A stretch of DNA of 64,000 nucleotides from CAVXNB01 sp963763085 (lineage in GTDB: Bacteria; Actinomycetota; Acidimicrobiia; Acidimicrobiales; Bog-793), in NCBI GenBank assembly GCA_963763085.1, contig CAVXNB010000001.1, positions 992,001 through 1,056,000 on the forward strand. The letters run 5' to 3'. Numbering within the stretch: position 1 is the stretch's first letter; the number at the start of each line of letters is the position of its first letter. The notes under the pieces are model-generated. The model ran no database searches and was not told the origin of the DNA. It saw nothing but the letters and a program-made list of their open reading frames with translations. The translations under genes and the position numbers were made by a program. Positions 32,499-40,836 of the stretch are shown here, one piece after another.

Positions 32499-33569
32499 TT
32501 ACGCGTCTCGCCGAACGAGCAGAACCCCGCCGATGATGAGGGCACCAGCCGCGTAGCCGCAGAGCACCAGCAATCCCACCCACGGACTGAAGACGTTCGG
32601 GCCGCTGCTCTGCGAGATCATCGCTGCGCCGATACGGTCGGGCAGGAACCGCCTCACGTCGATCGAAAGAGAGCTCGGCAGCGCGGCGACGATCAGTGGT
32701 AGCACGAGCAGGATCCCGACGAACGCGCTGATCGCTCCCGCCGTGTGCCGAATGATCGTCGCGAGCCCGAGCGCAAGGAGCCCGAGCGCGCAGACGTACA
32801 GCCCGCTTCCAGCGACCGCGCGCAATGCGCCGGGACTCGACAGTGTCGCGTGTGTCGCTGGCGCAGTGAGGAGTGCCTGCCCGAGAAAGAAGGCGAGAAA
32901 CGCGACGACTTCCGCGACGACCAGCGCAACGACGCCGAACACCAACACCTTGGCGACGAGCACGAGTGGCCGGCGTGGAGCTGCAGACAGTGTCGCTCGG
33001 ATCGTCCCCGTGCCGTATTCGGCGCTGATCACGAGCGCACCGAGGACACCGATCGCAAACTGCCCGATGAAGACGCCGATAAGGCTGGTGCTGATTGGAT
33101 CGAAACCCACCTGGGAAGTCGTCGTCCAGTGCGCCCGAGTCTCCGCGGTCGCCAGAGCGCTGACGCCGATGCCGAGCACGACGGTGACTCCGAGCGTCCA
33201 CATCGTCGACCGGACCGTACGCAGCTTCGTCCACTCCGATCGGAGAAGCCCGGAGATGCCGTATCGCCCGGGCGGCAGCTCCTTGCGCCCGCTGATCGGC
33301 GCGTGAGTCATCGAGGTCCCGCTATGGGCGATCTGGGTGCGGGAGACGGAGCTGTCCGGGCTTGTTACCGCCCGGGGTGGCTGCTCCGAGATCTGTGATG
33401 CGGGCATCGCCACCTCGATAGGCCGACGATCACGACGGCGTTGCAGCAGCAGCACGACACCGACGGCAATCAGGACCAAGATGACGACGAGCAAGACGAA
33501 TCTCCCCCCATGGCGGTGCACACCTCCGGCTGCCAGCGCCGCGGTCGTGCCGATCGTGGCGAAGTTCAC
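32499..33569 (-). CDS. ABC-2 family transporter permease
   Basis: 356 aa. An extra N-terminal helix (FVLLVVILVLIAVGVVLLLQ) and a linker precede the ABC-2 core (LLRSEWTKLRTVRSTMWTLG, IGVFIGQFAIGVLGALVISA, EYGTGTIRATLSAAPRRPLV). Exports a drug or lipid; the substrate cannot be told. Starts within the ATPase stop (4-nt overlap), so the two form one transporter. Confidence 0.85.
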   Translation of the reverse strand: MNFATIGTTAALAAGGVHRHGGRFVLLVVILVLIAVGVVLLLQRRRDRRPIEVAMPASQISEQPPRAVTSPDSSVSRTQIAHSGTSMTHAPISGRKELPPGRYGISGLLRSEWTKLRTVRSTMWTLGVTVVLGIGVSALATAETRAHWTTTSQVGFDPISTSLIGVFIGQFAIGVLGALVISAEYGTGTIRATLSAAPRRPLVLVAKVLVFGVVALVVAEVVAFLAFFLGQALLTAPATHATLSSPGALRAVAGSGLYVCALGLLALGLATIIRHTAGAISAFVGILLVLPLIVAALPSSLSIDVRRFLPDRIGAAMISQSSGPNVFSPWVGLLVLCGYAAGALIIGGVLLVRRDA

Positions 33570-34507
33570 GGCCCTGCTCCCGTGGGTCTGACCGATCTCG
33601 GCGCCCCAGCGCCGTGGAACTCGATGCTGTCCTCGGTGAGCTCCATGAAAGCGTCCTCGAGCGACGCCGACTGCGGCGCGAGCTCGTGGAGAACGACCGG
33701 GATGCTTGCCGCGAGTTCGCCGATAGCGATCTCGTCGGCACCCCGCACCGACAGGGAGCCGTCCTCCTCGAGGACGGTCGTCGCCCCTTGCTCGGCAAGA
33801 GCGGACTTCAGCGTTTCGATCTGGGGGGAACGGACACGGACGAAACGCTGGGAGCTCTTGGCGAGGAGGTCGTCGATCGGGATCTGTGCGATCAGACGGC
33901 CTCTTCCGATGATCACGACCTCGTCCGCGGTCAACGCCATCTCGCTCATCAGATGGCTCGAGACGAAGACCGTGCGCCCCTCACGCGCGAGGCCCTTCAA
34001 GAGATTGCGGACCCAGCGAATCCCGTCAGGGTCGAGCCCGTTGACCGGCTCGTCGAAAAGAAGGACCTCAGGATCCCCGAGGAGGGCTGCCGCCATGCCG
34101 AGCCGTTGACCCATGCCCAGCGAGAACTTTCCCGCGCGCTGATTCGCTACCGAGGACAACCCGACGATGTCAAGGACCTCATCTACTCGACCGCGCGCCA
34201 CATGATTGGTCTCGGCGAGCATCTGCAGGTGAGCGCGGGCGCTGCGTCCTGGGTGGATCGCCTTTGCCTCGAGTAGTGCCCCGACTTCGTGCAGCGGCCA
34301 CGGCAGATCGTGGTAGTGACGCCCGTTGACGGTAACGTCGCCGGCGTTCGGCGCGTCGAGTCCCATGATCATGCGCATGGTCGTCGACTTGCCCGAGCCG
34401 TTCGGGCCGAGGAAGCCCGTCACCACACTCGGCCGGACCTGAAAGCTGAGCTGGTCAACGGCGAGCTTCGAGCCGTAGCGCTTAGTCAGGCCTTTGGCCT
34501 CGATCAT
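33566..34507 (-). CDS. ABC transporter ATP-binding protein
   Basis: 313 aa. Walker A GPNGSGKS, signature motif FSLGMGQRLGMAAALLGDP, Walker B VLLFDEPVNGLD, H-loop VFVSSHLMSEM. The signature LSGGQ is degenerate (SLGMGQ), as usual in ABC-2 drug-export ATPases such as DrrA. The C-terminal 80 residues are the DrrA-type extension (RFVRVRSPQIETLKSALAEQ). Confidence 0.92.
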   Translation of the reverse strand: MIEAKGLTKRYGSKLAVDQLSFQVRPSVVTGFLGPNGSGKSTTMRMIMGLDAPNAGDVTVNGRHYHDLPWPLHEVGALLEAKAIHPGRSARAHLQMLAETNHVARGRVDEVLDIVGLSSVANQRAGKFSLGMGQRLGMAAALLGDPEVLLFDEPVNGLDPDGIRWVRNLLKGLAREGRTVFVSSHLMSEMALTADEVVIIGRGRLIAQIPIDDLLAKSSQRFVRVRSPQIETLKSALAEQGATTVLEEDGSLSVRGADEIAIGELAASIPVVLHELAPQSASLEDAFMELTEDSIEFHGAGAPRSVRPTGAGP

Positions 34508-34618
34508 CGGCGAATTCGCGTCATTGCTGGCCTGATCCTACGCCAGCTTCGGGTTGCAGCCGGCGCAGGCCTCTGAACAGGGCTCGCGGCTCTATTGCTA
34601 GTCCGCCAGGTGCTCGGG

Positions 34619-35221
34619 CTACGGCGCCTTGTGGAGTCCGTCGAGGATCGTTGCCAGCAACCGGGTGCACTGATCTTCCGACAGCGTGGCGCTCGTGCAC
34701 ATCGGGCCGACCAGCTGCATGATGTCGGAGCCGTCGATGTCGGTGCGGACAACGCCGGCCTGCTGCGCGCGGCTGAAGACGAGGTTCATCGCGCAGTCAA
34801 TGCGCTCGCGACATTGAGAACGGAGATCGGGGTTCTTCTCGAACGCCTCGCGCAGCTCGTTCAGGAATGTCCGCTTGCCCTGGGCGTAGCGGACGAACGC
34901 CTCCAGAAACGCCACGACCGCTTCCCAGGGCTCGAGGTCTGCGACCACGCGCTCGGCGGTCTGCACGAGTTGCTCGACGTCGGTCCGGTAAACGGCTTCG
35001 ACCACGTCGATGCGCTTGGGGAAGTGCCGATAGAGGGTCCCGACACCGACACCCGCTTCCCGAGCGATGGCCTCCATGGAGGCCTGCCCGCCCTCTTCGG
35101 CAAAGACCTTGCGGGCAGCGACGACGAGGCGCTCGTAGTTCCGCCGGGCATCGGCGCGCATCGGCCGGTCATGTTCGACCTGGTCGCTCTCCGGCGCTTC
35201 GACTGTTCCGGTCTGGGTCAC
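34619..35221 (-). CDS. TetR-family transcriptional repressor
   Basis: 200 aa. HTH at about residues 25-70 (RLVVAARKVFAEEGGQASME, AIAREAGVGVGTLYRHFPKR). The C-terminal domain matches SbtR-type regulators (QCRERIDCAMNLVFSRAQQA). Divergent from the MFS gene; the two operators in the gap (35262-35300) fit control of that efflux pump. Start ATG 35221. Confidence 0.9.
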   Translation of the reverse strand: MTQTGTVEAPESDQVEHDRPMRADARRNYERLVVAARKVFAEEGGQASMEAIAREAGVGVGTLYRHFPKRIDVVEAVYRTDVEQLVQTAERVVADLEPWEAVVAFLEAFVRYAQGKRTFLNELREAFEKNPDLRSQCRERIDCAMNLVFSRAQQAGVVRTDIDGSDIMQLVGPMCTSATLSEDQCTRLLATILDGLHKAP

Positions 35222-35253
35222 TGGATCATTTTCCCCGAAATCTAATTAACCGC

Positions 35254-35300
35254 TTGCTAAACGGAGGCAGCCTCCGTATACTAACCGGAGGAAGCTTCCG
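35254..35300 (+). promoter_or_regulatory. MFS promoter with two TetR operators
   Basis: TTGCTA (35254-35259), 17-bp spacer, TATACT (35277-35282) make a good sigma-70 promoter. Operator 1, CGGAGGCAGCCTCCG (35262-35276), is a perfect palindrome filling the spacer. Operator 2, CGGAGGAAGCTTCCG (35286-35300), is a near-palindrome at the likely transcription start, centred 24 bp further on. Binding there would block RNA polymerase. Confidence 0.75.
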
Positions 35301-35334
35301 CTTACCGATCATACCAGCGGAAAGGTCAAAGTCA

Positions 35335-36942
35335 ATGCCCTCCAAGTCCCCTAGCGTGCCGCGCCTTCAGACGGCCACGGGATCGGATCCGAGGCCGGGA
35401 ACGCTCCGGCACCGTCTCGGGCACCCGTCCGTGTTCCTCTTCGTCATCCTCACCGCCCAGCTCATGGTGGTGCTCGACGGAACCATCGTGAATGTGGCGT
35501 TGCCGCATATCCAAGAGGGACTTCGTTTCTCCGGGAGCGGGCTCTCGTGGGTGTTGAACGCGTACATCCTCACCTTCGGTGGGCTGCTGCTCCTCGGTGC
35601 CCGGGCCGGGGACCTGTTGGGGCGCCGGCGTGCGTTTCTGATCGGCATCGCGGTGTTCTCGCTCAGCTCGCTCGCCGGCGGCCTGGCGGTCGCCGGCTGG
35701 ATGCTGCTGGCGGCCCGGGCGGCCCAGGGAATCGGGGCAGCGCTGGCGGCTCCTGCCGCATTGTCGCTGCTCACGACGGTCTTCGCCGAGGGCGCGCAGC
35801 GAGTGCGGGCGATCGCCCTGTACACGACCGTCTCGGCGGCGGGCGCCGCCACCGGGCTCGTCGCCGGCGGAATTCTCACCGAGCTCGCCTCGTGGCGTTG
35901 GGTGATGTTCGTGAACGTCCCGATCGGGATCGCCATCTTGGCGCTCGGCCGGATCGTCGTCGTCGAGACCGAGCGGCGGCGGGGCCGGTTCGACTTTACG
36001 GGCGCGATCACGTCGACGCTCGGTATGACCGGGCTCGTGCTCGGGCTCGTCGATGCAGGCAGCGACGGCTGGACGGCCACGGCCACCTTGGCGCCGCTGG
36101 CGGTCGGGCTCGCGCTTTTGGGCGTGTTCGTGCACGGCGAGAGCCGTGCGGAGGAGCCTGTCCTACCGCTACGCCTCCTTCGCCACTCGACCCGGGTGGC
36201 GGCCAACACCGCTCGTGGGCTCCTGTACGCCGGCATGTACGGGATGTTCTTCTTCCTGGGCCAGTTCCTGCAGGACGTGCAGGGGTATTCGCCACTTCGG
36301 GCTGGGGCGGCGTTCCTCCCGATGCCGTTGTCGGTGTTCTTGTCGTCGCAGCTTACGAGCCGGGTCCTCGTGCGGCGCCTGCCGCAGAAGACCGTGATGC
36401 TCACGGGTGCGGCGCTCGCGACACTTGGCCTCCTGCTCGCCACTCAGGTGCACATCTCGACGCCCTATATCCAGATCGTCGTCTCTCTCGTTCTCCTCGG
36501 AGCGGGCTCGGGCATATCCTTCGTCAGCCTGACCTCGGCCTCGCTCGCCGACGTGGAGCCCGAGGACGCCGGCGCGGCGTCGGGGCTCATCAACGTGAGC
36601 CAGCAGCTGGGTGCCGCTCTCGGCCTTGCGGTGCTCGTCACCGCCTTCGGCTCGCTCACCGGCCACGCCCAGTTCGGGGCGCCGGTCGCGGCTGATGCAG
36701 TGGCTCAGACGCATGCGGTCCTAGTGCACGGCATGGACAAGATCTTCGGCGTGGCGGCGCTGTTCTCGATGGCTGCGTTCACGATGGTGGGCCTCCGGGT
36801 CCGTTTGGTGCCGGTGGCGCGGCCAGTGGCCCGCCCGGCGATAGCCCGCCAAGTGGCGGCGGGGGCAGGCGGCCCCGACGAATTCGGCGAGTTCGAAGGC
36901 GACGAGGCCCTCGCGGAATACTCGATCCCGAAGGCGGGGTGA
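35335..36942 (+). CDS. MFS efflux transporter, DHA2 (EmrB/QacA) family
   Basis: 535 aa with fourteen predicted helices. TM1 motif LMVVLDGTIVNVALPHIQEG is the DHA2 signature; ARAGDLLGRRRAFLIGIAVF is motif A. A soluble acidic C-terminal tail (EFGEFEGDEALAEYSIPKAG) is unusual in length. ATG 35335 follows GCGGAAAGG. Drug or antibiotic export under control of the adjacent TetR is the clear reading. Confidence 0.92.
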   Translation: MPSKSPSVPRLQTATGSDPRPGTLRHRLGHPSVFLFVILTAQLMVVLDGTIVNVALPHIQEGLRFSGSGLSWVLNAYILTFGGLLLLGARAGDLLGRRRAFLIGIAVFSLSSLAGGLAVAGWMLLAARAAQGIGAALAAPAALSLLTTVFAEGAQRVRAIALYTTVSAAGAATGLVAGGILTELASWRWVMFVNVPIGIAILALGRIVVVETERRRGRFDFTGAITSTLGMTGLVLGLVDAGSDGWTATATLAPLAVGLALLGVFVHGESRAEEPVLPLRLLRHSTRVAANTARGLLYAGMYGMFFFLGQFLQDVQGYSPLRAGAAFLPMPLSVFLSSQLTSRVLVRRLPQKTVMLTGAALATLGLLLATQVHISTPYIQIVVSLVLLGAGSGISFVSLTSASLADVEPEDAGAASGLINVSQQLGAALGLAVLVTAFGSLTGHAQFGAPVAADAVAQTHAVLVHGMDKIFGVAALFSMAAFTMVGLRVRLVPVARPVARPAIARQVAAGAGGPDEFGEFEGDEALAEYSIPKAG

Positions 36943-36949
36943 CCCTCGC

Positions 36950-37626
36950 TCAGCTGCTCACACCAATCTGCCGGGTGAGAACGTACTCACCCGGCAGATT
37001 GGCATCCGCGAGGATTGACGCCGTGGGTCTGCGTACGTACGCCCGCCTTCGATCGGGCGAGAAGTTCGGGTGGCACAGGAAGCCCTTGTGCTCGGCCGGC
37101 TCGCCGGTGGTCCAGTAGACACTGTGCTCGCCGTGGAGCTCAGTGGCGAGCGCCCAACGGCCAACCCACGATATTGAGCGTCTTGCGCGAGCCAGGTTGC
37201 GTATTCGCCGTCTCGATCGAAGCCGAGGCCCAATCGCGGATGGCCAGCAATGTCGTGGACGGCGCGGAACCTGTCGTATGGTCCGCCGGGCTCACACTCG
37301 AACATCGGATGGCACCCATCGCCACCTCTTGGGGTGCTGATCACCTCTAGCTCACGTTGCGTGCGGACGGCGTGTATGAGCTCCTCTGCACTGGCATACG
37401 GAGCCTGACAAGTGGTGAAGGAGACTCGAACGCCCAACGGGTTGTCCAAGTCTGTGAGCTCTGCAAATAGACGATCCGTCTGCGCCTGAAGCTCGGCGTA
37501 GGCGCAGACGACCAATGGGTCCCGTCCATCTCGGGGAGCGGCGAGGAACCACCAAGCAACTTCGTAAGCCGCCAACTGGTCAAGCCGAGGCGATGACCGA
37601 TCCACGCAGTCGAGCGCCGAAGACAT
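36950..37626 (-). CDS. Conserved hypothetical protein (frameshifted)
   Basis: Reads well in one frame to WLAQDAQYRGLA (about 37165), then continues in the next frame as ATELHGEHSVYWTTGEPAEH and NLPGEYVLTRQIGVSS, ending at 36950. One missing base, in the GGCCGTTGG run, explains the shift. It has a VHDIAGHPRLGLGFDRDGEY motif with conserved Asp/His, so an enzyme is possible. No family name is known to me. Expected length about 225 aa. Confidence 0.6.
36963..37002. repeat. Perfect 17-bp inverted repeat
   Basis: The arms are CCAATCTGCCGGGTGAG (36963-36979) and its exact complement CTCACCCGGCAGATTGG (36986-37002), with a six-base loop AACGTA. It lies just past the MFS stop, inside the end of the opposing gene, so it may act as a terminator for the MFS transcript. 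No T-run follows. Confidence 0.75.
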
Positions 37627-37646
37627 CGCCCACGAGCGTACGACCG

Positions 37647-37972
37647 TCAGCCCTTCGGCTGCTCCTTCGCCGCGAGCTGCTGGTCGAGAATGCCCATTTG
37701 CAGCTCGTGGCCCGGCGGCATCGTGACATTGGCATAGGTGATCCGGTCGAATGATCGGGCTACCGTCAGAACCGCTGCGAGGGGATCCTCCAGACCGGCA
37801 TCGATTGACCTGGTCGCGTCCACGTGGAACTGCTCGCCCGCCGAATCAGGATGTCGGCGACCTCCAGCAGCTCCGTGTCGGCCATGAGATAGCCGCCGTT
37901 CCAGGTCGCAGACACCGGCAACGACCCGATGAAGCCCTTGATCAGGAAATACGGCTCTATCCCCTCGGCCAC
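37647..37972 (-). CDS. Small conserved hypothetical protein (frameshifted)
   Basis: First frame: AEGIEPYFLIKGFIGSLPV and WNGGYLMADTELLEVADILI; then the frame slips at about 37836 and the second frame gives EQFHVDATRSIDAGLEDPLA, VARSFDRITYANVTMPPG and QLAAKEQPKG to a stop at 37647. Two bases missing in a GC run would restore it. The N-terminus (GTG 37972) may also be short. No known family. Confidence 0.5.
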
Positions 37973-38186
37973 GACCGCCTCCAGATCATCGAGGCGTCAA
38001 GCCTGTGACCGGGCGACTCCCGGTCGCACCGAGGCAAACGAGGCGTCCTCTGCTCTCCGTGGTGACGCTACACCCGCGACGTGTCAGGTTGCCTCTTCGA
38101 GCCGTGCATTTCCGCTGCACCTTTCGGGCGGCGTCAGACAGCAGCGTCATTTGCCCGCGTACCGGCGCACGCCCGCCGTTGGGAAG

Positions 38187-38504
38187 ATGTCCGAGATGGC
38201 GCTTCTGTACTACCGGACTACCACGGAGGGGGCAGAAGCGATACGCGACGGCGGCTTCGAGACGCTCCTGTCCGACGACTTCGAAAACGGGCTCGCCGGC
38301 GTCTACCTGTGCTCCTCCCCTGAACTCCATCTGTCCCTGGGCGTCAGCGTTCTCACGCTGCAGATACCAGACGATGAGCTGCGTCCTGACTGGTCGGAAC
38401 CCTGCTTGGAGAACCAACGGGCGACCGACTGGTGCGTGCCGCGGAATCTGGCCGATCGATTCCTCATACCGCCCGCCGAGGGGGCTGACGCCCGGGGCGG
38501 GTAA
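38187..38504 (+). CDS. Hypothetical protein, possible ADP-ribosyltransferase-like fold (105 aa)
   Basis: MSEMALLYYRTTTEGAEAIR, then GGFETL, a GVYLCSSPELHLSL segment, VLTLQIPDDELR and a C-terminal WCVPRNLADRF. The Y-x-R-T start and G-VYL strand recall small ART-type proteins. No catalytic Glu is identified, so this remains a weak guess. Start ATG 38187 (or 38196). Confidence 0.55.
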   Translation: MSEMALLYYRTTTEGAEAIRDGGFETLLSDDFENGLAGVYLCSSPELHLSLGVSVLTLQIPDDELRPDWSEPCLENQRATDWCVPRNLADRFLIPPAEGADARGG

Positions 38505-38526
38505 CCTCGCCCTCGGAGGTGTGGTT

Positions 38527-38889
38527 GTGACCGAAGGGGACCTGCGCCCCATCGAACGGGTAGTCCGGCGACTGGTGGAAAGCGTCGACCCCGCTGAGGT
38601 GGCATGGCGGCTTCGCCGGAGTCCAAGGGGCATCAAGCAGATCCTGGAGCTGAGTGGGCGCGCCCACCGCGTTGATCGACCTGCCGTTCCTCGGCCACAG
38701 GTCCTCCGGCCGATCGAGCGGCGGATCCTGGCGTGGCGGGCTCAGGGAGCCAGCTATGCCGAGATCGCGGCCCGCTTCCGGCGCAGTCCCGCTTTCATCA
38801 GCCGCATTGAGGCAATCGCTCAGGCGAAGATGCAGCGGACGCACGTCCCGATCGTGGTTGCCGCGAGCGAAGCTGAGCTAGAGCCATGA
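38527..38889 (+). CDS. Small helix-turn-helix protein (120 aa)
   Basis: GTG 38527 follows GGAGGT. The first half (DLRPIERVVRRLVESVDPAE, VAWRLRRSPRGIKQILEL) already looks like an HTH. The second half, RPIERRILAWRAQGASYAEI and AARFRRSPAFISRIEAIAQ, is a sigma-4/LuxR-like HTH. The two halves may be a duplicated unit. Its stop overlaps the ferredoxin start (ATGA). Confidence 0.7.
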   Translation: MTEGDLRPIERVVRRLVESVDPAEVAWRLRRSPRGIKQILELSGRAHRVDRPAVPRPQVLRPIERRILAWRAQGASYAEIAARFRRSPAFISRIEAIAQAKMQRTHVPIVVAASEAELEP

Positions 38890-39128
38890 AGGTCTGGATC
38901 GATCAGGATCTTTGCACGGGGGACGGTCTCTGTGAGGAGATCTGTCCGGCCGTGTTCACACTCCTCGACGACGGCTTGGCCTATGTGAAGCAAGGCGACG
39001 CGGTTCAAAACGATCCAGGCGGGTCTTCGCAGATGGTGTCGGTCGCGGCCGACCTCGAGGACGCCGTAGCCGAAGCAGCTGAGGAATGCCCCGGGGAGTG
39101 CATCTTCATCGAAGCGGCTCAAGCCTGA
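38886..39128 (+). CDS. Single-cluster ferredoxin, D-type
   Basis: 80 aa. Cluster ligands C10, C16, C20 and C68 or C72. The position that is Cys in standard [4Fe-4S] ferredoxins is Asp13 (CTGDGLC), as in [3Fe-4S] or Asp-ligated proteins often used by actinobacterial cytochromes P450. No P450 is nearby. Co-translated with the HTH protein. Confidence 0.88.
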   Translation: MKVWIDQDLCTGDGLCEEICPAVFTLLDDGLAYVKQGDAVQNDPGGSSQMVSVAADLEDAVAEAAEECPGECIFIEAAQA

Positions 39129-39162
39129 GGCTTGGTTACTTCCTCAAGACGATCGACCGCCG

Positions 39163-40260
39163 ATGGAAGGATCGTTGCGAACCTATCTCGGGACAGCCCC
39201 GGGAGTGGGCAAGACCTACGCGATGCTCGCCGACGGTCGACAACGGGCCGCGGCCGGTGAGCGGGTCGTCGTGGGATGGATTGAGCGCAAGGGCCGCGCG
39301 GGGACCCGCGGACAACTTGGTGATCTCGAGGTGATCCCGCCTCGCATGATCACCTACCGAGGCAGCACATTTGCCGACTTCGATGTCGAGACGTCTATCG
39401 CAAGCGGCGCGCACCTCGTGTTGGTCGACGAGCTAGCCCACGCGGCTCCGGGCGCCGCTCGACAACGTTGGGAGGACGTCGCCGAAGTACTCGCGGCCGG
39501 GATCGACGTGTCGACGACGGCGAACGTGGCCAACCTCCGATCGTTGCGCGACTATGCGGCCCGCCTCACCGGGGTCGGAGCCGTTGAGTACGTGCCGGAC
39601 GAGTTCGTGCGGTCGGGCGAGGTCGTATTAGTCGACATGCCGCCTGAGGCCCTGCGCAGACGGATCAGCTCGGGCGCCGTGTTCTCCGCCGACCAGGTCG
39701 GCGGAGCCCTGGCCGACTACTTCCGAGCCTCCAATCTCGAAGCGCTCAGTGAATTGGGACGAGCGTGGGTGGATGGGACCGTTGAAGGCGTGGGCGACGA
39801 CCTCCTCGTCCGCCGAGGACTCCTACCAGAGCCAGCGCCAAAGCTTGTCATCGCTGGGGATTCTGGCTCGGTGTGGGGTGAACGGGTTATCCATCGCGCA
39901 GCTCAGATCGCGCGAGAGGAGGACGCGCAGCTCGTCGTCGTCCACGTCAATCGCGGCGACGGTTCTGCGCGACGTCGAGGTCAACGCCTTGAACAACACC
40001 GGGACCTAACTGCTGAACTTGGAGGAACTTACGCGGAGGTCGAGGGAGACGCGCCGGCGGACACTCTCGCACGTGCTGTCCTCGATCGGGGTGCAACCCG
40101 AGTCGTCGTCGCGCACCACCGGTCTCGCCTGGGTGAGTTGGCTCACGGTTCGGTCTCTAAAAAGTTGCGCCGATTGCTCCCCCGAGTGCCTGTCGAAGAG
40201 GTGCGGGAACAGATCGACGGATCGGCTCGTTCCGAACCCGAGGACTCAGAAGACGTGTGA
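39163..40260 (+). CDS. KdpD N-terminal sensor-like protein without kinase (365 aa)
   Basis: Contains the KdpD N-terminal domain with Walker A GTAPGVGKTYAML, RQRAAAGERVVVGWIE, VDELAHAAPGAARQRWEDV and the conserved TTANVANLRSLRD. A UspA-like domain (PKLVIAGDSGSVWGERVIHR, ATRVVVAHHRSRLGELA) follows. The TM and histidine-kinase parts of KdpD (about 900 aa) are absent, and no kdp genes are near. K+/c-di-AMP signalling would need a separate partner (inference). Confidence 0.85.
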   Translation: MEGSLRTYLGTAPGVGKTYAMLADGRQRAAAGERVVVGWIERKGRAGTRGQLGDLEVIPPRMITYRGSTFADFDVETSIASGAHLVLVDELAHAAPGAARQRWEDVAEVLAAGIDVSTTANVANLRSLRDYAARLTGVGAVEYVPDEFVRSGEVVLVDMPPEALRRRISSGAVFSADQVGGALADYFRASNLEALSELGRAWVDGTVEGVGDDLLVRRGLLPEPAPKLVIAGDSGSVWGERVIHRAAQIAREEDAQLVVVHVNRGDGSARRRGQRLEQHRDLTAELGGTYAEVEGDAPADTLARAVLDRGATRVVVAHHRSRLGELAHGSVSKKLRRLLPRVPVEEVREQIDGSARSEPEDSEDV

Positions 40261-40315
40261 ACTGGGCTCTCGGACAGCTCGCTGTCCGTGCGAGAGAGCC
40301 GGCCAAGTCCAGTGT

Positions 40316-40747
40316 CTACTTCTTCTTGGCTGCCCGTTCTGCGACCACTGCCGAGTTTGCCGCTACCGCGGCGCGGATGAGTTGCTTGAAAGCAGCTTCG
40401 TTGATCTTCTCCCCTTCGCGGAAGTCGATCGCACGCCGGGTATTCCCTTCGAGGCTGGAATTGAAGAGGTTCTTCGGGTCTTTGAGGGAGGCTCCGCGAA
40501 AGAAGGTGAGCTTCACGACCTGCTTGTAAACCTCCCCAGTGCAGACGCCGCCGTCATGGGACCACACGGGGACCCCGGCCGATGTCGGCTTTTCCCATTT
40601 CCACTCCTCCACGATGTCGGGATCTGCATCGTGGATGAGCCGGCGGAGATGAGCGAGGGTCTCTCCCCTCCAGTCCCCCAAGTCTTGAATCCGCTCGCTG
40701 ATCTTCGCTGAAGCGGCCTCGCCATTCGGGCGAGCTGTCGACTTCAT
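40316..40747 (-). CDS. DUF1801 domain protein
   Basis: 143 aa. RIQDLGDWRGETLAHLRRLI, DADPDIVEEWKWEKPTSAGV, PVWSHDGGVCTGEVYKQVVK and FFRGASLKDPKNLFNSSLEG match the family. ATG 40747 follows AAGGGGGAG, which marks the start; a much longer open frame upstream overlaps the next gene and is not used. C-terminal RAAKKK. Some members are linked to iron handling. Confidence 0.88.
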   Translation of the reverse strand: MKSTARPNGEAASAKISERIQDLGDWRGETLAHLRRLIHDADPDIVEEWKWEKPTSAGVPVWSHDGGVCTGEVYKQVVKLTFFRGASLKDPKNLFNSSLEGNTRRAIDFREGEKINEAAFKQLIRAAVAANSAVVAERAAKKK

Positions 40748-40836
40748 GTTCTCCCCCTTCTTAAAGAAAGGAATCCTACGACCCTTACCCCGGCAAGGTG
40801 CGTCGAAGGCCGACACGCAGCCGCCATGATGTTCTG

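Noticed and set aside
34867..35334. N-terminal extension of the MFS reading frame
   Set aside because: Antisense to the TetR gene and crosses the promoter; the family start is at 35335.
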